A stretch of DNA of 18,357 nucleotides. Source: Saccoglossus kowalevskii (taxonomy: Eukaryota > Hemichordata > Enteropneusta > Harrimaniidae). Below the pieces are notes generated by a model. It made no database searches. It was not told the DNA's origin and saw only the letters and a program-made list of their open reading frames with translations. Position numbers and translations under genes: made by a program. The first letter of the stretch is position 1, and each line of letters begins with the position of its first letter. Of this stretch, positions 1 through 10,587 are shown piece after piece. The stretch is taken from positions 1 through 18,357 of the forward strand of contig NW_003105846.1 of the NCBI RefSeq assembly GCF_000003605.2, written 5' to 3'.

Positions 1-34
1 TCAATGCTGCTAACCTGTGACAATAGTCAATGCT
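1..34. repeat. Partial tail of an HOR block
   Basis: The window opens at unit position 19 of a unit ending ATGCT, followed by one complete type-a unit (9-34) and then a marker unit. Type-a units just before the marker are the standard end of a block, so the array continues to the left of the window. Confidence 0.85.
18..29. other. TGAC-AATA-GTCA dyad, first example of a site present in most units
   Basis: Unit positions 10-21 read TGAC, four bases (AATA or GATA), then GTCA; the arms are perfect 4-bp reverse complements. The dyad holds when unit position 13 is C (for example a, b, d, e, f, g, h, k, m) and breaks in c, n, o (TGAT), i and j (TGAA, TGAG) and p (TGGC). On the minus strand the right arm is TTGAC when followed by A. 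It is too short for a stable hairpin; a protein site is possible but unproven. Confidence 0.5.
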
Positions 35-346
35 GCTAACCTATGACAATAGTCAAAGCTGCTAACCTGTGACAATAGTCAATGCTGCTAACCTGTGACA
101 ATAGTCAATGCTGCTAACCTGTGACGATAGTCAATGCTGCTAACCTGTGACAATAGTCAATGCTGCTAACCTGTGATGATAGTCAAAGCTGCTAACCTGT
201 GACGATAGTCAATGCTGCTAACCTGTGACAATAGTCAACGATGCTAACCTGTGACGATAGTCAAAGCTGCTAACCTGTGACAATAGTCATCGCTGCTAAC
301 CTGTGGTGATAGTCAATGCTGCTAACCTGTGACAATAGTCAATGCT
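35..346. repeat. Truncated HOR block, 12 units
   Basis: Order: HEAD, then b,e,d,f', a p-like unit reading GTGGTGATAG (near 303), then a, and the next marker. The first 11 units match those at 12382 onward, including the rare GTGGTGATAG (304 and 12651, offset 12,347), so the two share an origin. A canonical block would continue for 14 or more further units; these are absent, so this is a deletion form or an assembly join. Confidence 0.85.
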
Positions 347-503
347 GCTAACCTATGACAATAGTCAAAGCTGCTAACCTGTGACAATAGTCAATGCTGC
401 TAACCTGTGAGGATATTCAACGCTGCTAACCTGTGACGATAGTCAACAATGCTAACCTGTGAGGATAGTCAACGCTGCTAACCTGTGACAATAGTAAAAT
501 GCT
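347..503. repeat. Short HOR fragment, 6 units with a 1-bp insertion
   Basis: Order: m,a, a GG/ACGCT unit with ATATTCA at 15-21, h,j, then a type-a unit reading TAGTAAAATGCT (about 494-505) instead of TAGTCAATGCT, which adds one base. A related TAGTAAATGCT unit, again preceded by h,j and followed by a marker, sits at 12241, so the end of this fragment is homologous to the end of the 11680-12251 block. Length is 157 rather than 156. Confidence 0.8.
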
Positions 504-2216
504 GCTAACCTATGACAATAATCAAAGCTGCTAACCTGTGACAATAGTCAATGCTGCTAACCTGTGACAATAATTCTATGCTGCTAACCTGTGATGATAT
601 TCAATGCTGCTAACCGGTGACAATTATTCAATGCTGCTAACCTGTGATGATAGTAAAGCTGCTAACCTGTGACGATAGTCAATGCTGCTAACCTTGTGAC
701 ATAGTCAACGATGCTAACCTGTGATGATAGTCAAGCTGCTAACCTGTGACATAGTCTTCACTGCTAACCTGTGACGATAGTCAATGCTGCTAACCTGTGA
801 CGATATTCAACGCTGCTAACTGTGACGATAGTCAACGCTGCTAACCTGTGAAGATAGTCGACCTGCTAACCTGTGACGATATTCAACGCTGCTAACCTGT
901 GATGATAGTCAACACTGCTAACCTGTGACAATAGTCATCGCTGCTAACCTGTGATTATAGTCAACGATGCTAACCTGTGATGATAGTCAACGCTGCTGAC
1001 CTGTGATGATAGTCAACGCTGCTAACCTGTGACGATGGTCAATGCTGCTAGCCTGTGACAATAGTCAACGATGCTAACCTGTGACAATAGTCAATGCTGC
1101 TAACCTGTGACGATAGTCAACGATGCTAACCTGTGATTATAGTCAATGCTGCTAACCTGTGACAATAGTCATCACTGCTAACCTGTGACGATAGTCAATG
1201 CTGCTAACCTGTGACGATATTCAACGCTGCTAACCTGTGACGATAGTCAACGCTGCTAACCTGTGAAGATAGTCGACCCTGCTAACCTGTGACGATAGTC
1301 AACGCTGCTAACCTGTGACGGTAGTCAACGATGCTAACCTGTGACGATAGTCAACGCTGCTAACCTGTGAAGATAGTCGACCCTGCTAACCTGTCACGAT
1401 AGTCAACGCTGCTAACCTGTGACAATAGTCATTGCTGCTAACCTGTGATTATAGTCAACGCTGCTAACCTGTGACGATAGTCAACGCTGCTAACCTGTGA
1501 CGATGGTCAATGCTGCTAGCCTGTGACAATAGTCAACGATGCTAACCTGTGACGATAGTCAATGCTGCTAACCTGTGACAATAGTCATCGCTGCTAACCT
1601 GTGACAATAGTCAATGCTGCTAACCTGTGACAATAGTCAATGCTGCTAACCTGTGATGATAGTCAAAGCTGCTAACCTGTGACGATAGTCAATGCTGCTA
1701 ACCTGTGACAATAGTCAACGATGCTAACCTGTGACGATAGTCAAAGCTGCTAACCTGTGACAATAGTCATCACTGCTAACCTGTGACGATAGTCAACGCT
1801 GCTAACCTGTGACGATAGTCAACAATGCTAACCTGTGAAGATAGTCAACGCTGCTAACCTGTGACAATAGTCAATGCTGCTAACCTGTGAGGATAGTCAA
1901 CGCTGCTAACCTGTGACGATAGTCAATGCTGCTAACCTGTGACAATAGTCAATGATGCTAACCTGTGACGATAGTCAACGCTGCTAACCTGTGACAATAG
2001 TCATCGCTGCTAACCTGTGACAATAGTCAATGCTGCTAACCAGTGACAATAGTCAACAATGCTAACCTGAGAGGATAGTCAACGCTGCTAACCTGTGACG
2101 ATAGTCAACGCTGCTAACCTGTGACAATAGTCATCGCTGCTAACCTGTGACAATAGTCAATGCTGCTAACCTGTGACAATAGTCAATGCTGCTAACCTGT
2201 GACAATAGTCAATGCT
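504..2216. repeat. Irregular block of 66 units, diverged left half
   Basis: Up to about 790 the order is m,a,a,o,a,c,b,e,c,f,b, matching the start of 11680-12251 (including GCTAACCGG in the fifth unit and the unusual c after e), but with many private changes. From about 790 to 1560 there are variants rarely or never seen elsewhere: TTATAG, AGTCGACCCT, GATGGTC with GCTAGCC, CTGTCACG. Some are locally duplicated: GATGGTC at 1034 and 1502 (468 bp, 18 units), AGTCGACCCT at 1271 and 1375 (104 bp, 4 units). From about 1597 the order is a,a,c,b,e,d,f,g,h,i,a,j,b,k,g,f',a, a CAGTG-bearing unit, j,g,f',a,a,a, the same as in 15424-16151. The net length is 3 bp short of 66 units. Confidence 0.8.
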
Positions 2217-3490
2217 GCTAACCTATGACAATAGTCAAAGCTGCTAACCTGTGACAATAGTCAATGCTGCTAACCTGTGACAATAGTCAATGCTGCTAAC
2301 CTGTGACGATAGTCAATGCTGCTAACCTGTGACAATAGTCAATGCTGCTAACCTGTGATGATAGTCAAAGCTGCTAACCTGTGACAATAGTCAATGCTGC
2401 TAACCTGTGATGATAGTCAACGCTGCTAACCTGTGACGATAGTCAATGCTGCTAACCTGTGACAATAGTCAACGATGCTAACCTGTGACGATAGTCAAAG
2501 CTGCCAACCTGTGACAATAGTCATCGCTGCTAACCTGTGGCGATAGTCAATGCTGCTAACCTGTGACGATAGTCAACAATGCTAACCTGTGACGATAGTC
2601 AATGCTGCTAACCTGTGACAATAGTCATCGCTGCTAACCTGTGACGATAGTCAACAATGCTAACCTGTGAAGATAGTCAACGCTGCTAACCTGTGACAAT
2701 AGTCAATGCTGCTAACCTGTGAGGATAGTCAACGCTGCTAACCTGTGACGATAGTCAACAATGCTAACCTGTGAGGATAGTCAACGCTGCTAACCTGTGA
2801 CGATAGAAAACAATGCTAACCTGTGACGATAGTCAATGCTGCTTACCTGTGACAATAGTCAACGCTGCTAACCTGTGACGATAGTCAACAATGCTAACCT
2901 GTGATGATAGTCAATGCTGCTAACCTGTGACAATAGTCAACGATGCTAACCTGTGACGATAGTCACAGCTGCTAACCTGTGACAATAGTCATCACTGCTA
3001 ACCTGTGACGATAGTCAACGCTGCTAACCTGTGACGATAGTCAACAATGCTAACCTGTGAAGATAGTCAACGCTGCTAACCTGTGACAATATTCATCGCT
3101 GCTAACCTGTGACGATAGTCAATGCTGCTGACCTGTGACGATAGTCAACGCTGCTAAACTGTGACGATAGTCAACGCTGCTAACCTGTGACGATAGTCAA
3201 CGCTGCTAACCTGTGACGATAGTCAATGCTGCTAACCTGTGACAATAGTCAACGATGCTAACCTGTGACGATAGTCAACGCTGCTAACCTGTGAGGATAG
3301 TCAACGCTGCTAACCTGTGACGATAGTCAACAATGCTAACCTGTGAGGATAGTCAACGCTGCTAACCTGTGACGATAGTCAACGCTGCTAACCTGTGACA
3401 ATAGTCATCGCTGCTAACCTGTGACAATAGTCAATGCTGCTAACCTGTGACAATAGTCAATGCTGCTAACCTGTGACAATAGTCAATGCT
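2217..3490. repeat. Long-form HOR block (L), 49 units
   Basis: Order: HEAD, a,n, a MID-L variant (GCCAACC in the f' unit near 2503, g replaced by b), then the T-at-4 unit r at 2841, h,o,e,d,f,g,h,i,q,b,g,g,g,b,e,g and TAIL. Length is exactly 49 x 26. Private changes are a GAAAAC unit near 2806 and CACAGCT near 2965. GCTGACC (about 3127) and GCTAAACTG (about 3153) mark the stretch shared with 5610-6115. Confidence 0.9.
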
Positions 3491-4192
3491 GCTAACCTAT
3501 GACAATAGTCAAAGCTGCTAACCTGTGACAATAGTCAATGCTGCTAACCTGTGACAATAGTCAATGCTGCTAACCTGTGACGATAGTCAATGCTGCTAAC
3601 CGGTGACAATAGTCAATGCTGCTAACCTGTGACAATAGTCAATGCTGCTAACCTGTGATGATAGTCAAAGCTGCTAACCTGTGACGATAGTCAATGCTGC
3701 TAACCTGTGACAATAGTCAACGATGCTAACCTGTGACGATAGTCAAAGCTGCTAACCTGTGACAATAGTCATCACTGCTAACCTGTGACGATAGTCAACG
3801 CTGCTAACCTGTGACGATAGTCAACAATGCTAACCTGTGAAGATAGTCAACGCTGCTAACCTGTGACGATAGTCAATGCTGCTAACCTGTGAGGATAGTC
3901 AACGCTACTAACCTGTGACGATAGTCAATGCTGCTAACCTGTGACAATAGTCAATGATGCTAACCTGTGACGATAGTCAACGCTGCTAACCTGTGAGGAT
4001 AGTCAACGTTGCTAACCTGTGACGATAGTCAACAATGCTAAGCTGTGAGGATAGTCAACGCTGCTAACCTGTGACGATAGTCAACGCTGCTAACCTGTGA
4101 CAATAGTCATCGCTGCTAACCTGTGACAATAGTCAATGCTGCTAACCTGTGACAATAGTCAATGCTGCTAACCTGTGACAATAGTCAATGCT
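3491..4192. repeat. Short-form HOR block (S), 27 units
   Basis: Canonical S order with one extra a unit after the GCTAACCGG unit (3601) and b instead of a after i. Private or shared markers: GCTACTAACC near 3905, ACGTT ending a j unit near 4009, and GCTAAGCTG near 4038. The last two recur at about 13263 and 13292, linking this block to 12382-13447. Confidence 0.9.
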
Positions 4193-5179
4193 GCTAACCT
4201 ATGACAATAGTCAAAGCTGCTAACCTGTGACAATAGTCAATGCTGCTAACCTGTGACAATAGTCAATGCTGCTAACCTGTGACGATAGTCAATGCTGCTA
4301 ACCTGTGACAATAGTCAATGCTGCTAACCTGTGATGATAGTCAAAGCTGCTAACCTGTGACAATAGTCAATGCTGCTAACCTGTGATGATAGTCAACGCT
4401 GCTAACCTGTGACGATAGTCAATGCTGCTAACCTGTGATGATAGTCAAAGCTGCTAACCTGTGACGATAGTCATGCTGCTAACCTGTGACATAGTCAACG
4501 ATGCTAACGTGTGTCGATAGTCAAAGCTGCTAACCTGTGACGAATAGTCAACAATGCTAACCTGTGACGATAGTCAACGCTGCTAACCTGTGACGATAGT
4601 CAACAATGCTAACCTGTGACGATAGTCAATGCTGCTTACCTGTGACAATAGTCAACGCTGCTAACCTGTGACGATAGTCAACAATGCTAACCTGTGACGA
4701 TAGTCAATGCTGCTAACCTGTGACAATAGTCAACGATGCTAACCTGTGACGATAGTCAAAGCTGCTAACCTGTGACAATAGTCATCACTGCTAACCTGTG
4801 ACGATAGTCAACGCTGCTAACCTGTGACGATAGTCAACAATGCTAACCTGTGAAGATAGTCAACGCTGCTAACCTGTGACAATATTCATCGCTGCTAACC
4901 TGTGACGATAGTCAATGCTGCTAACCTGTGACGATAGTCAACGCTGCTAACCTGTGACGATAGTCAACGCTGCTAACCTGTGAGGATAGTCAACGCTGCT
5001 AACCTGTGACGATAGTCAACAATGCTAACCTGTGAGGATAGTCAACGCTGCTAACCTGTGACGATAGTCAACGCTGCTAACCTGTGACAATAGTCATCGC
5101 TGCTAACCTGTGACAATAGTCAATGCTGCTAACCTGTGACAATAGTCAATGCTGCTAACCTGTGACAATAGTCAATGCT
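4193..5179. repeat. Hybrid HOR block, 38 units, 1 bp short
   Basis: Order: HEAD,a,n,b,c,b,e,d, then a jump to h,g,h,b,r (r at 4634), h, MID-L2, TAIL. The first 13 units match the 13448 block, including the rare ACGTGTGTCG near 4507 (also near 13764). The right part matches L blocks, so this is a fusion with a junction near 4540. Three single-base indels (TCATG near 4471, GACATAG near 4488, CGAATAG near 4541) lie close to that junction. Confidence 0.85.
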
Positions 5180-6115
5180 GCTAACCTATGACAATAGTCA
5201 AAGCTGCTAACCTGTGACAATAGTCAATGCTGCTAACCTGTGACAATAGTCAATGCTGCTAACCTGTGATGATAGTCAATGCTGCTAACTGGTGACAATA
5301 GTCAATGCTGCTAACCTGTGATGATAGTCAAAGCTGCTAACCTGTGACGATAGTCAATGCTGCTAACCTGTGACAATAGTCAACGATGCTAACCTGTGAC
5401 GATAGTCAACGATGCTAACCTGTGACGATAGTCAAAGCTGCTAACCTGTGACAATAGTCATCACTGCTAACCTGTGACGATAGTCAACGCTGCTAACCTG
5501 TGACGATAGTCAACAATGCTAACCTGTGAAGATAGTCAATGCTGCTAACCTGTGACAATAGTCAATGCTGCTAACCTGTGAGGATAGTCAACGCTGCTAA
5601 CCTGTGACAATAGTCATCACTGCTAACCTGTGACGATAGTCAACGCTGCTAACCTGTGACGATAGTCAACAATGCTAACCTGTGAAGATAGTCAACGCTG
5701 CTAACCTGTGACAATATTCATCGCTGCTAACCTGTGACGATAGTCAATGCTGCTGACCTGTGACGATAGTCAACGCTGCTAAACTGTGACGATAGTCAAC
5801 GCTGCTAACCTGTGACGATAGTCAACGCTGCTAACCTGTGACGATAGTCAATGCTGCTAACCTGTGACAATAGTCAACGATGCTAACCTGTGACGATAGT
5901 CAACGCTGCTAACCTGTGAGGATAGTCAACGCTGCTAACCTGTGACGATAGTCAACAATGCTAACCTGTGAGGATAGTCAACGCTGCTAACCTGTGACGA
6001 TAGTCAACGCTGCTAACCTGTGACAATAGTCATCGCTGCTAACCTGTGACAATAGTCAATGCTGCTAACCTGTGACAATAGTCAATGCTGCTAACCTGTG
6101 ACAATAGTCAATGCT
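5180..6115. repeat. Hybrid HOR block, 36 units
   Basis: Order: m,a,a,o,a (reading GCTAACTGG),c,b,e, an extra CG/ACGAT unit, d,f,g,h,i,a,j, then f,g,h,i,q,b,g,g,g,b,e,g, TAIL. The left 16 units match 9886 onward (same GCTAACTGG and same extra unit, offset 4,706). The right 20 match the right part of 2217-3490 (offset 2,625, same GCTGACC and GCTAAACTG). The junction is at about 5607, between j and f. Confidence 0.88.
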
Positions 6116-6791
6116 GCTAACCTATGACAATAGTCAAAGCTGCTAACCTGTGACAATAGTCAATGCTGCTAACCTGTGACAATAGTCAATGCTGCTAACC
6201 TGTGACGATAGTCAATGCTGCTAACCGGTGACAATAGTCAATGCTGCTAACCTGTGATGATAGTCAAAGCTGCTAACCTGTGACGATAGTCAATGCTGCT
6301 AACCTGTGACAATAGTCAACGATGCTAACCTGTGACGATAGTCAAAGCTGCTAACCTGTGACAATAGTCATCACTGCTAACCTGTGACGATAGTCAACGC
6401 TGCTAACCTGTGACGATAGTCAACAATGCTAACCTGTGAAGATAGTCAACGCTGCTAACCTGTGACAATAATCAATGCTGCTAACCTGTGAGGATAGTCA
6501 ACGCTGCTAACCTGTGACGATAGTCAATGCTGCTAACCTGTGACAATAGTCAATGATGCTAACCTGTGACGATAGTCAACGCTGCTAACCTGTGAGGATA
6601 GTCAACGCTGCTAACCTGTGACGATAGTCAACAATGCTAACCTGTGAGGATAGTCAACGCTGCTAACCTGTGACGATAGTCAACGCTGCTAACCTGTGAC
6701 AATAGTCATCGCTGCTAACCTGTGACAATAGTCAATGCTGCTAACCTGTGACAATAGTCAATGCTGCTAACCTGTGACAATAGTCAATGCT
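6116..6791. repeat. Canonical short-form HOR block (S), 26 units, 676 bp
   Basis: The cleanest example: HEAD, MID-S, TAIL with no extra or missing unit, 26 units of 26 bp. The fifth unit carries GCTAACCGG (near 6222), and the a after i carries ATAATCA (near 6469), a pair also seen in the right half of 12382-13447. I take this as the reference S repeat. Confidence 0.92.
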
Positions 6792-8715
6792 GCTAACCTA
6801 TGACAATAGTCAAAGCTGCTAACCTGTGACAATAGTCAATGCTGCTAACCTGTGACAATAGTCAATGCTGCTAACCTGTGACGATAGTCAATGCTGCTAA
6901 CCTGTGACAATAGTCAATGCTGCTAACCTGTGATGATAGTCAAAGCTGCTAACCTGTGACGATAGTCAATGCTGCTAACCTGTGACAATAGTCAACGATG
7001 CTAACCTGTGACGATAGTCAAAGCTGCTAACCTGTGACAATAGTCATCACTGCTAACCTGTGGCGATAGTCAATGCTGCTAACCTGTGACGATAGTCAAC
7101 AATGCTAACCTGTGACGATAGTCAACGCTGCTAACCTGTGACAATAGTCATCGCTGCTAACCTGTGACGATAGTCAACAATGCTAACCTGTGAAGATAGT
7201 CAACGCTGCTAACCTGTGACAATAGTCAATGCTGCTAACCTGTGAGGATAGTCAACGCTGCTAACCTGTGACGATAGTCAACAATGCTAACCTGTGAGGA
7301 TAGTCAACGCTGCTAACCTGTGACGATAGTCAACAATGCTAACCTGTGACGATAGTCAATGCTGCTTACCTGTGACAATAGTCAACGCTGCTAACCTGTG
7401 ACGATAGTCAACAATGCTAACCTGTGACGATAGTCAATGCTGCTAACCTGTGACAATAGTCAACGATGCTAACCTGTGACGATAGTCAAAGCTGCTAACC
7501 TGTGACAATAGTCACCACTGCTAACCTGTGACGATAGTCAACGCTGCTAACCTGTGACGATAGTCAACAATGCTAACCTGTGAAGATAGTCAACGCTGCT
7601 AACCTGTGACAATATTCATCGCTGCTAACCTGTGATGATAGTCAATGCTGCTGACCTGTGACAATAGTCAATGCTGCTAACCTGTGATGATAGTCAAAGC
7701 TGCTAACCTGTGACAATAGTCAATGCTGCTAACCTGTGATGATAGTCAACGCTGCTAACCTGTGACGATAGTCAATGCTGCTAACCTGTGATGATAGTCA
7801 AAGCTGCTAACCTGTGACGATAGTCAATGCTGCTAACCTGTGACAATAGTCAACGATGCTAACCTGTGAGGATAGTCAAAGCTGCTAACCTGTGACAATA
7901 GTCATCACTGCTAACCTGTGACGATAGTCAACGCTGCTAACCTGTGACGATAGTCAACAATGCTAACCTGTGAAGATAGTCAACGCTGCTAACCTGTGAC
8001 AATAGTCAATGCTGCTAACCTGTGAGGATAGTCAACGCTGCTAACCTGTGACGATTGTCAATGCTGCTAACCTGTGACAATAGTCAATGATGCTAACCTG
8101 TGACGATAGTCAATGCTGCTAACCGGCGACAATAGTCAATGCTGCTAAACTGTGACAATAGTCAATGCTGCTAACCTGTGATGATAGTCAAAGCTGCTAA
8201 CCTGTGACGATAGTCAATGCTGCTAACCTGTGACAATAGTCAACGATGCTAACCTGTGACGATAGTCAAAGCTGCTAACCTGTGACAATAGTCATCACTG
8301 CTAACCTGTGACGATAGTCAACGCTGCTAACCTGTGACGATAGTCAACAATGCTAACCTGTGAAGATAGTCAACGCTGCTAACCTGTGACAATAGTCAAT
8401 GCTGCTAACCTGTGAGGATAGTCAACGCTGCTAACCTGTGACGATAGTCAATGCTGCTAACCTGTGACAATAGTCAATGATGCTAACCTGTGACGATAGT
8501 CAACGCTGCTAACCTGTGAGGATAGTCAACGCTGCTAACCTGTGACGATAGTCAACAATGCTAACCTGTGAGGATAGTCAACGCTGCTAACCTGTGACGA
8601 TAGTCAACGCTGCTAACCTGTGACAATAGTCATCGCTGCTAACCTGTGACAATAGTCAATGCTGCTAACCTGTGACAATAGTCAATGCTGCTAACCTGTG
8701 ACAATAGTCAATGCT
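6792..8715. repeat. Compound HOR block (L joined to S without a marker), 74 units
   Basis: Order: HEAD, MID-L without a,n (r at 7364), then b,e,d,f,g,h,i,q,o with CACCACT near 7513, a,c,a,n,b,c,b,e, a GG/AAGCT unit, f,g,h,i,a,j,b,k (GATTGTC near 8053), then b, a unit with GCTAACCGGCG, a unit with GCTAAACTG, c, MID-S and TAIL. Exactly 74 x 26 bp. The stretch with CACCACT and GATTGTC is shared with 16152-17815, apart from a 3-unit (78 bp) difference near 7680. It is an L+S composite whose internal marker was lost. Confidence 0.88.
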
Positions 8716-9885
8716 GCTAACCTATGACAATAGTCAAAGCTGCTAACCTGTGACAATAGTCAATGCTGCTAACCTGTGACAATAGTCAATGCTGCTAACC
8801 TGTGACGATAGTCAATGCTGCTAACCTGTGACAATAGTCAATGCTGCTAACCTGTGATGATAGTCAAAGCTGCTAACCTGTGACAATAGTCAATGCTGCT
8901 AACTTGTGATGATAGTCAACGCTGCTAACCTGTGACGATAGTCAATGCTGCTAACCTGTGACAATAGTCAACGATGCTAACCTGTGACGATAGTCAAAGC
9001 TGCTAACCTGTGACAATAGTCATCGCTGCTAACCTGTGGCGATAGTCAATGCTGCTAACCTGTGACGATAGTCAACAATGCTAACCTGTGACGATAGTCA
9101 ACGCTGCTAACCTGTGACAATAGTCATCGCTGCTAACCTGTGACGATAGTCAACAATGCTAACCTGTGAAGATAGTCAACGCTGCTAACCTGTGACAATA
9201 GTCAATGCTGCTAACCTGTGAGGATAGTCAACGCTGCTAACCTGTGACGATAGTCAACAATGCTAACCTGTGAGGATAGTCAACGCTGCTAACCTGTGAC
9301 GATAGTCAACAATGCTAACCTGTGACGATAGTCAATGCTGCTTACCTGTGACAATAGTCAACGCTGCTAACCTGTGACGATAGTCAACAATGCTAACCTG
9401 TGACGATAGTCAATGCTGCTAACCTGTGACAATAGTCAACGATGCTAACCTGTGACGATAGTCAAAGCTGCTAACCTGTGACAATAGTCATCACTGCTAA
9501 CCTGTGACGATAGTCAACGCTGCTAACCTGTGACGATAGTCAACAATGCTAACCTGTGAAGATAGTCAACGCTGCTAACCTGTGACAATATTCATCGCTG
9601 CTAACCTGTGACGATAGTCAATGCTGCTAACCTGTGACGATAGTCAACGCTGCTAACCTGTGACGATAGTCAACGCTGCTAACCTGTGAGGATAGTCAAC
9701 GCTGCTAACCTGTGACGATAGTCAACAATGCTAACCTGTGAGGATAGTCAACACTGCTAACCTGTGACGATAGTCAACGCTGCTAACCTGTGACAATAGT
9801 CATCGCTGCTAACCTGTGACAATAGTCAATGCTGCTAACCTGTGACAATAGTCAATGCTGCTAACCTGTGACAATAGTCAATGCT
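8716..9885. repeat. Canonical long-form HOR block (L), 45 units, 1,170 bp
   Basis: Order: HEAD, a,n, MID-L (r at 9340), MID-L2, TAIL; exactly 45 x 26 bp. The only unusual units are a GCTAACTTG (near 8901) and ACACT in a TAIL j unit (near 9751). I take this as the reference L repeat. Its right part (9306 on) continues into the next block as a roughly 1-kb duplicate of 4600-5607. Confidence 0.92.
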
Positions 9886-10587
9886 GCTAACCTATGACAA
9901 TAGTCAAAGCTGCTAACCTGTGACAATAGTCAATGCTGCTAACCTGTGACAATAGTCAATGCTGCTAACCTGTGATGATAGTCAATGCTGCTAACTGGTG
10001 ACAATAGTCAATGCTGCTAACCTGTGATGATAGTCAAAGCTGCTAACCTGTGACGATAGTCAATGCTGCTAACCTGTGACAATAGTCAACGATGCTAACC
10101 TGTGACGATAGTCAACGATGCTAACCTGTGACGATAGTCAAAGCTGCTAACCTGTGACAATAGTCATCACTGCTAACCTGTGACGATAGTCAACGCTGCT
10201 AACCTGTGACGATAGTCAACAATGCTAACCTGTGAAGATAGTCAATGCTGCTAACCTGTGACAATAGTCAATGCTGCTAACCTGTGAGGATAGTCAACGC
10301 TGCTAACCTGTGACGATAGTCAATGCTGCTAACCTGTGACAATAGTCAATGATGCTAACCTGTGACGATAGTCAACGCTGCTAACCTGTGAGGATAGTCA
10401 ACGCTGCTAACCTGTGACGATAGTCAACAATGCTAACCTGTGAGGATAGTCAACGCTGCTAACCTGTGACGATAGTCAACACTGCTAACCTGTGACAATA
10501 GTCATCGCTGCTAACCTGTGACAATAGTCAATGCTGCTAACCTGTGACAATAGTCAATGCTGCTAACCTGTGACAATAGTCAATGCT
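9886..10587. repeat. Short-form HOR block (S), 27 units
   Basis: Canonical S with o for b at the fourth unit, GCTAACTGG at the fifth, one extra CG/ACGAT unit after e, and ACACT in the TAIL g unit near 10472. The left 16 units are the same as in 5180-6115. Confidence 0.9.

Noticed and set aside
9-15. TGCTAAC as an intron branch point (yeast TACTAAC differs by one base)
   Set aside because: No splice-site context or coding exon is present; it is a chance match repeated by the tandem structure.
18-29. Hairpin or intrinsic terminator from TGAC/GTCA
   Set aside because: A 4-bp stem with a 4-base loop is weak, and no U-run follows.
6116-6791. Meaning in 26 units of 26 bp (676 bp)
   Set aside because: Other S blocks have 22, 27, 28 or 30 units, so the equality is a coincidence.
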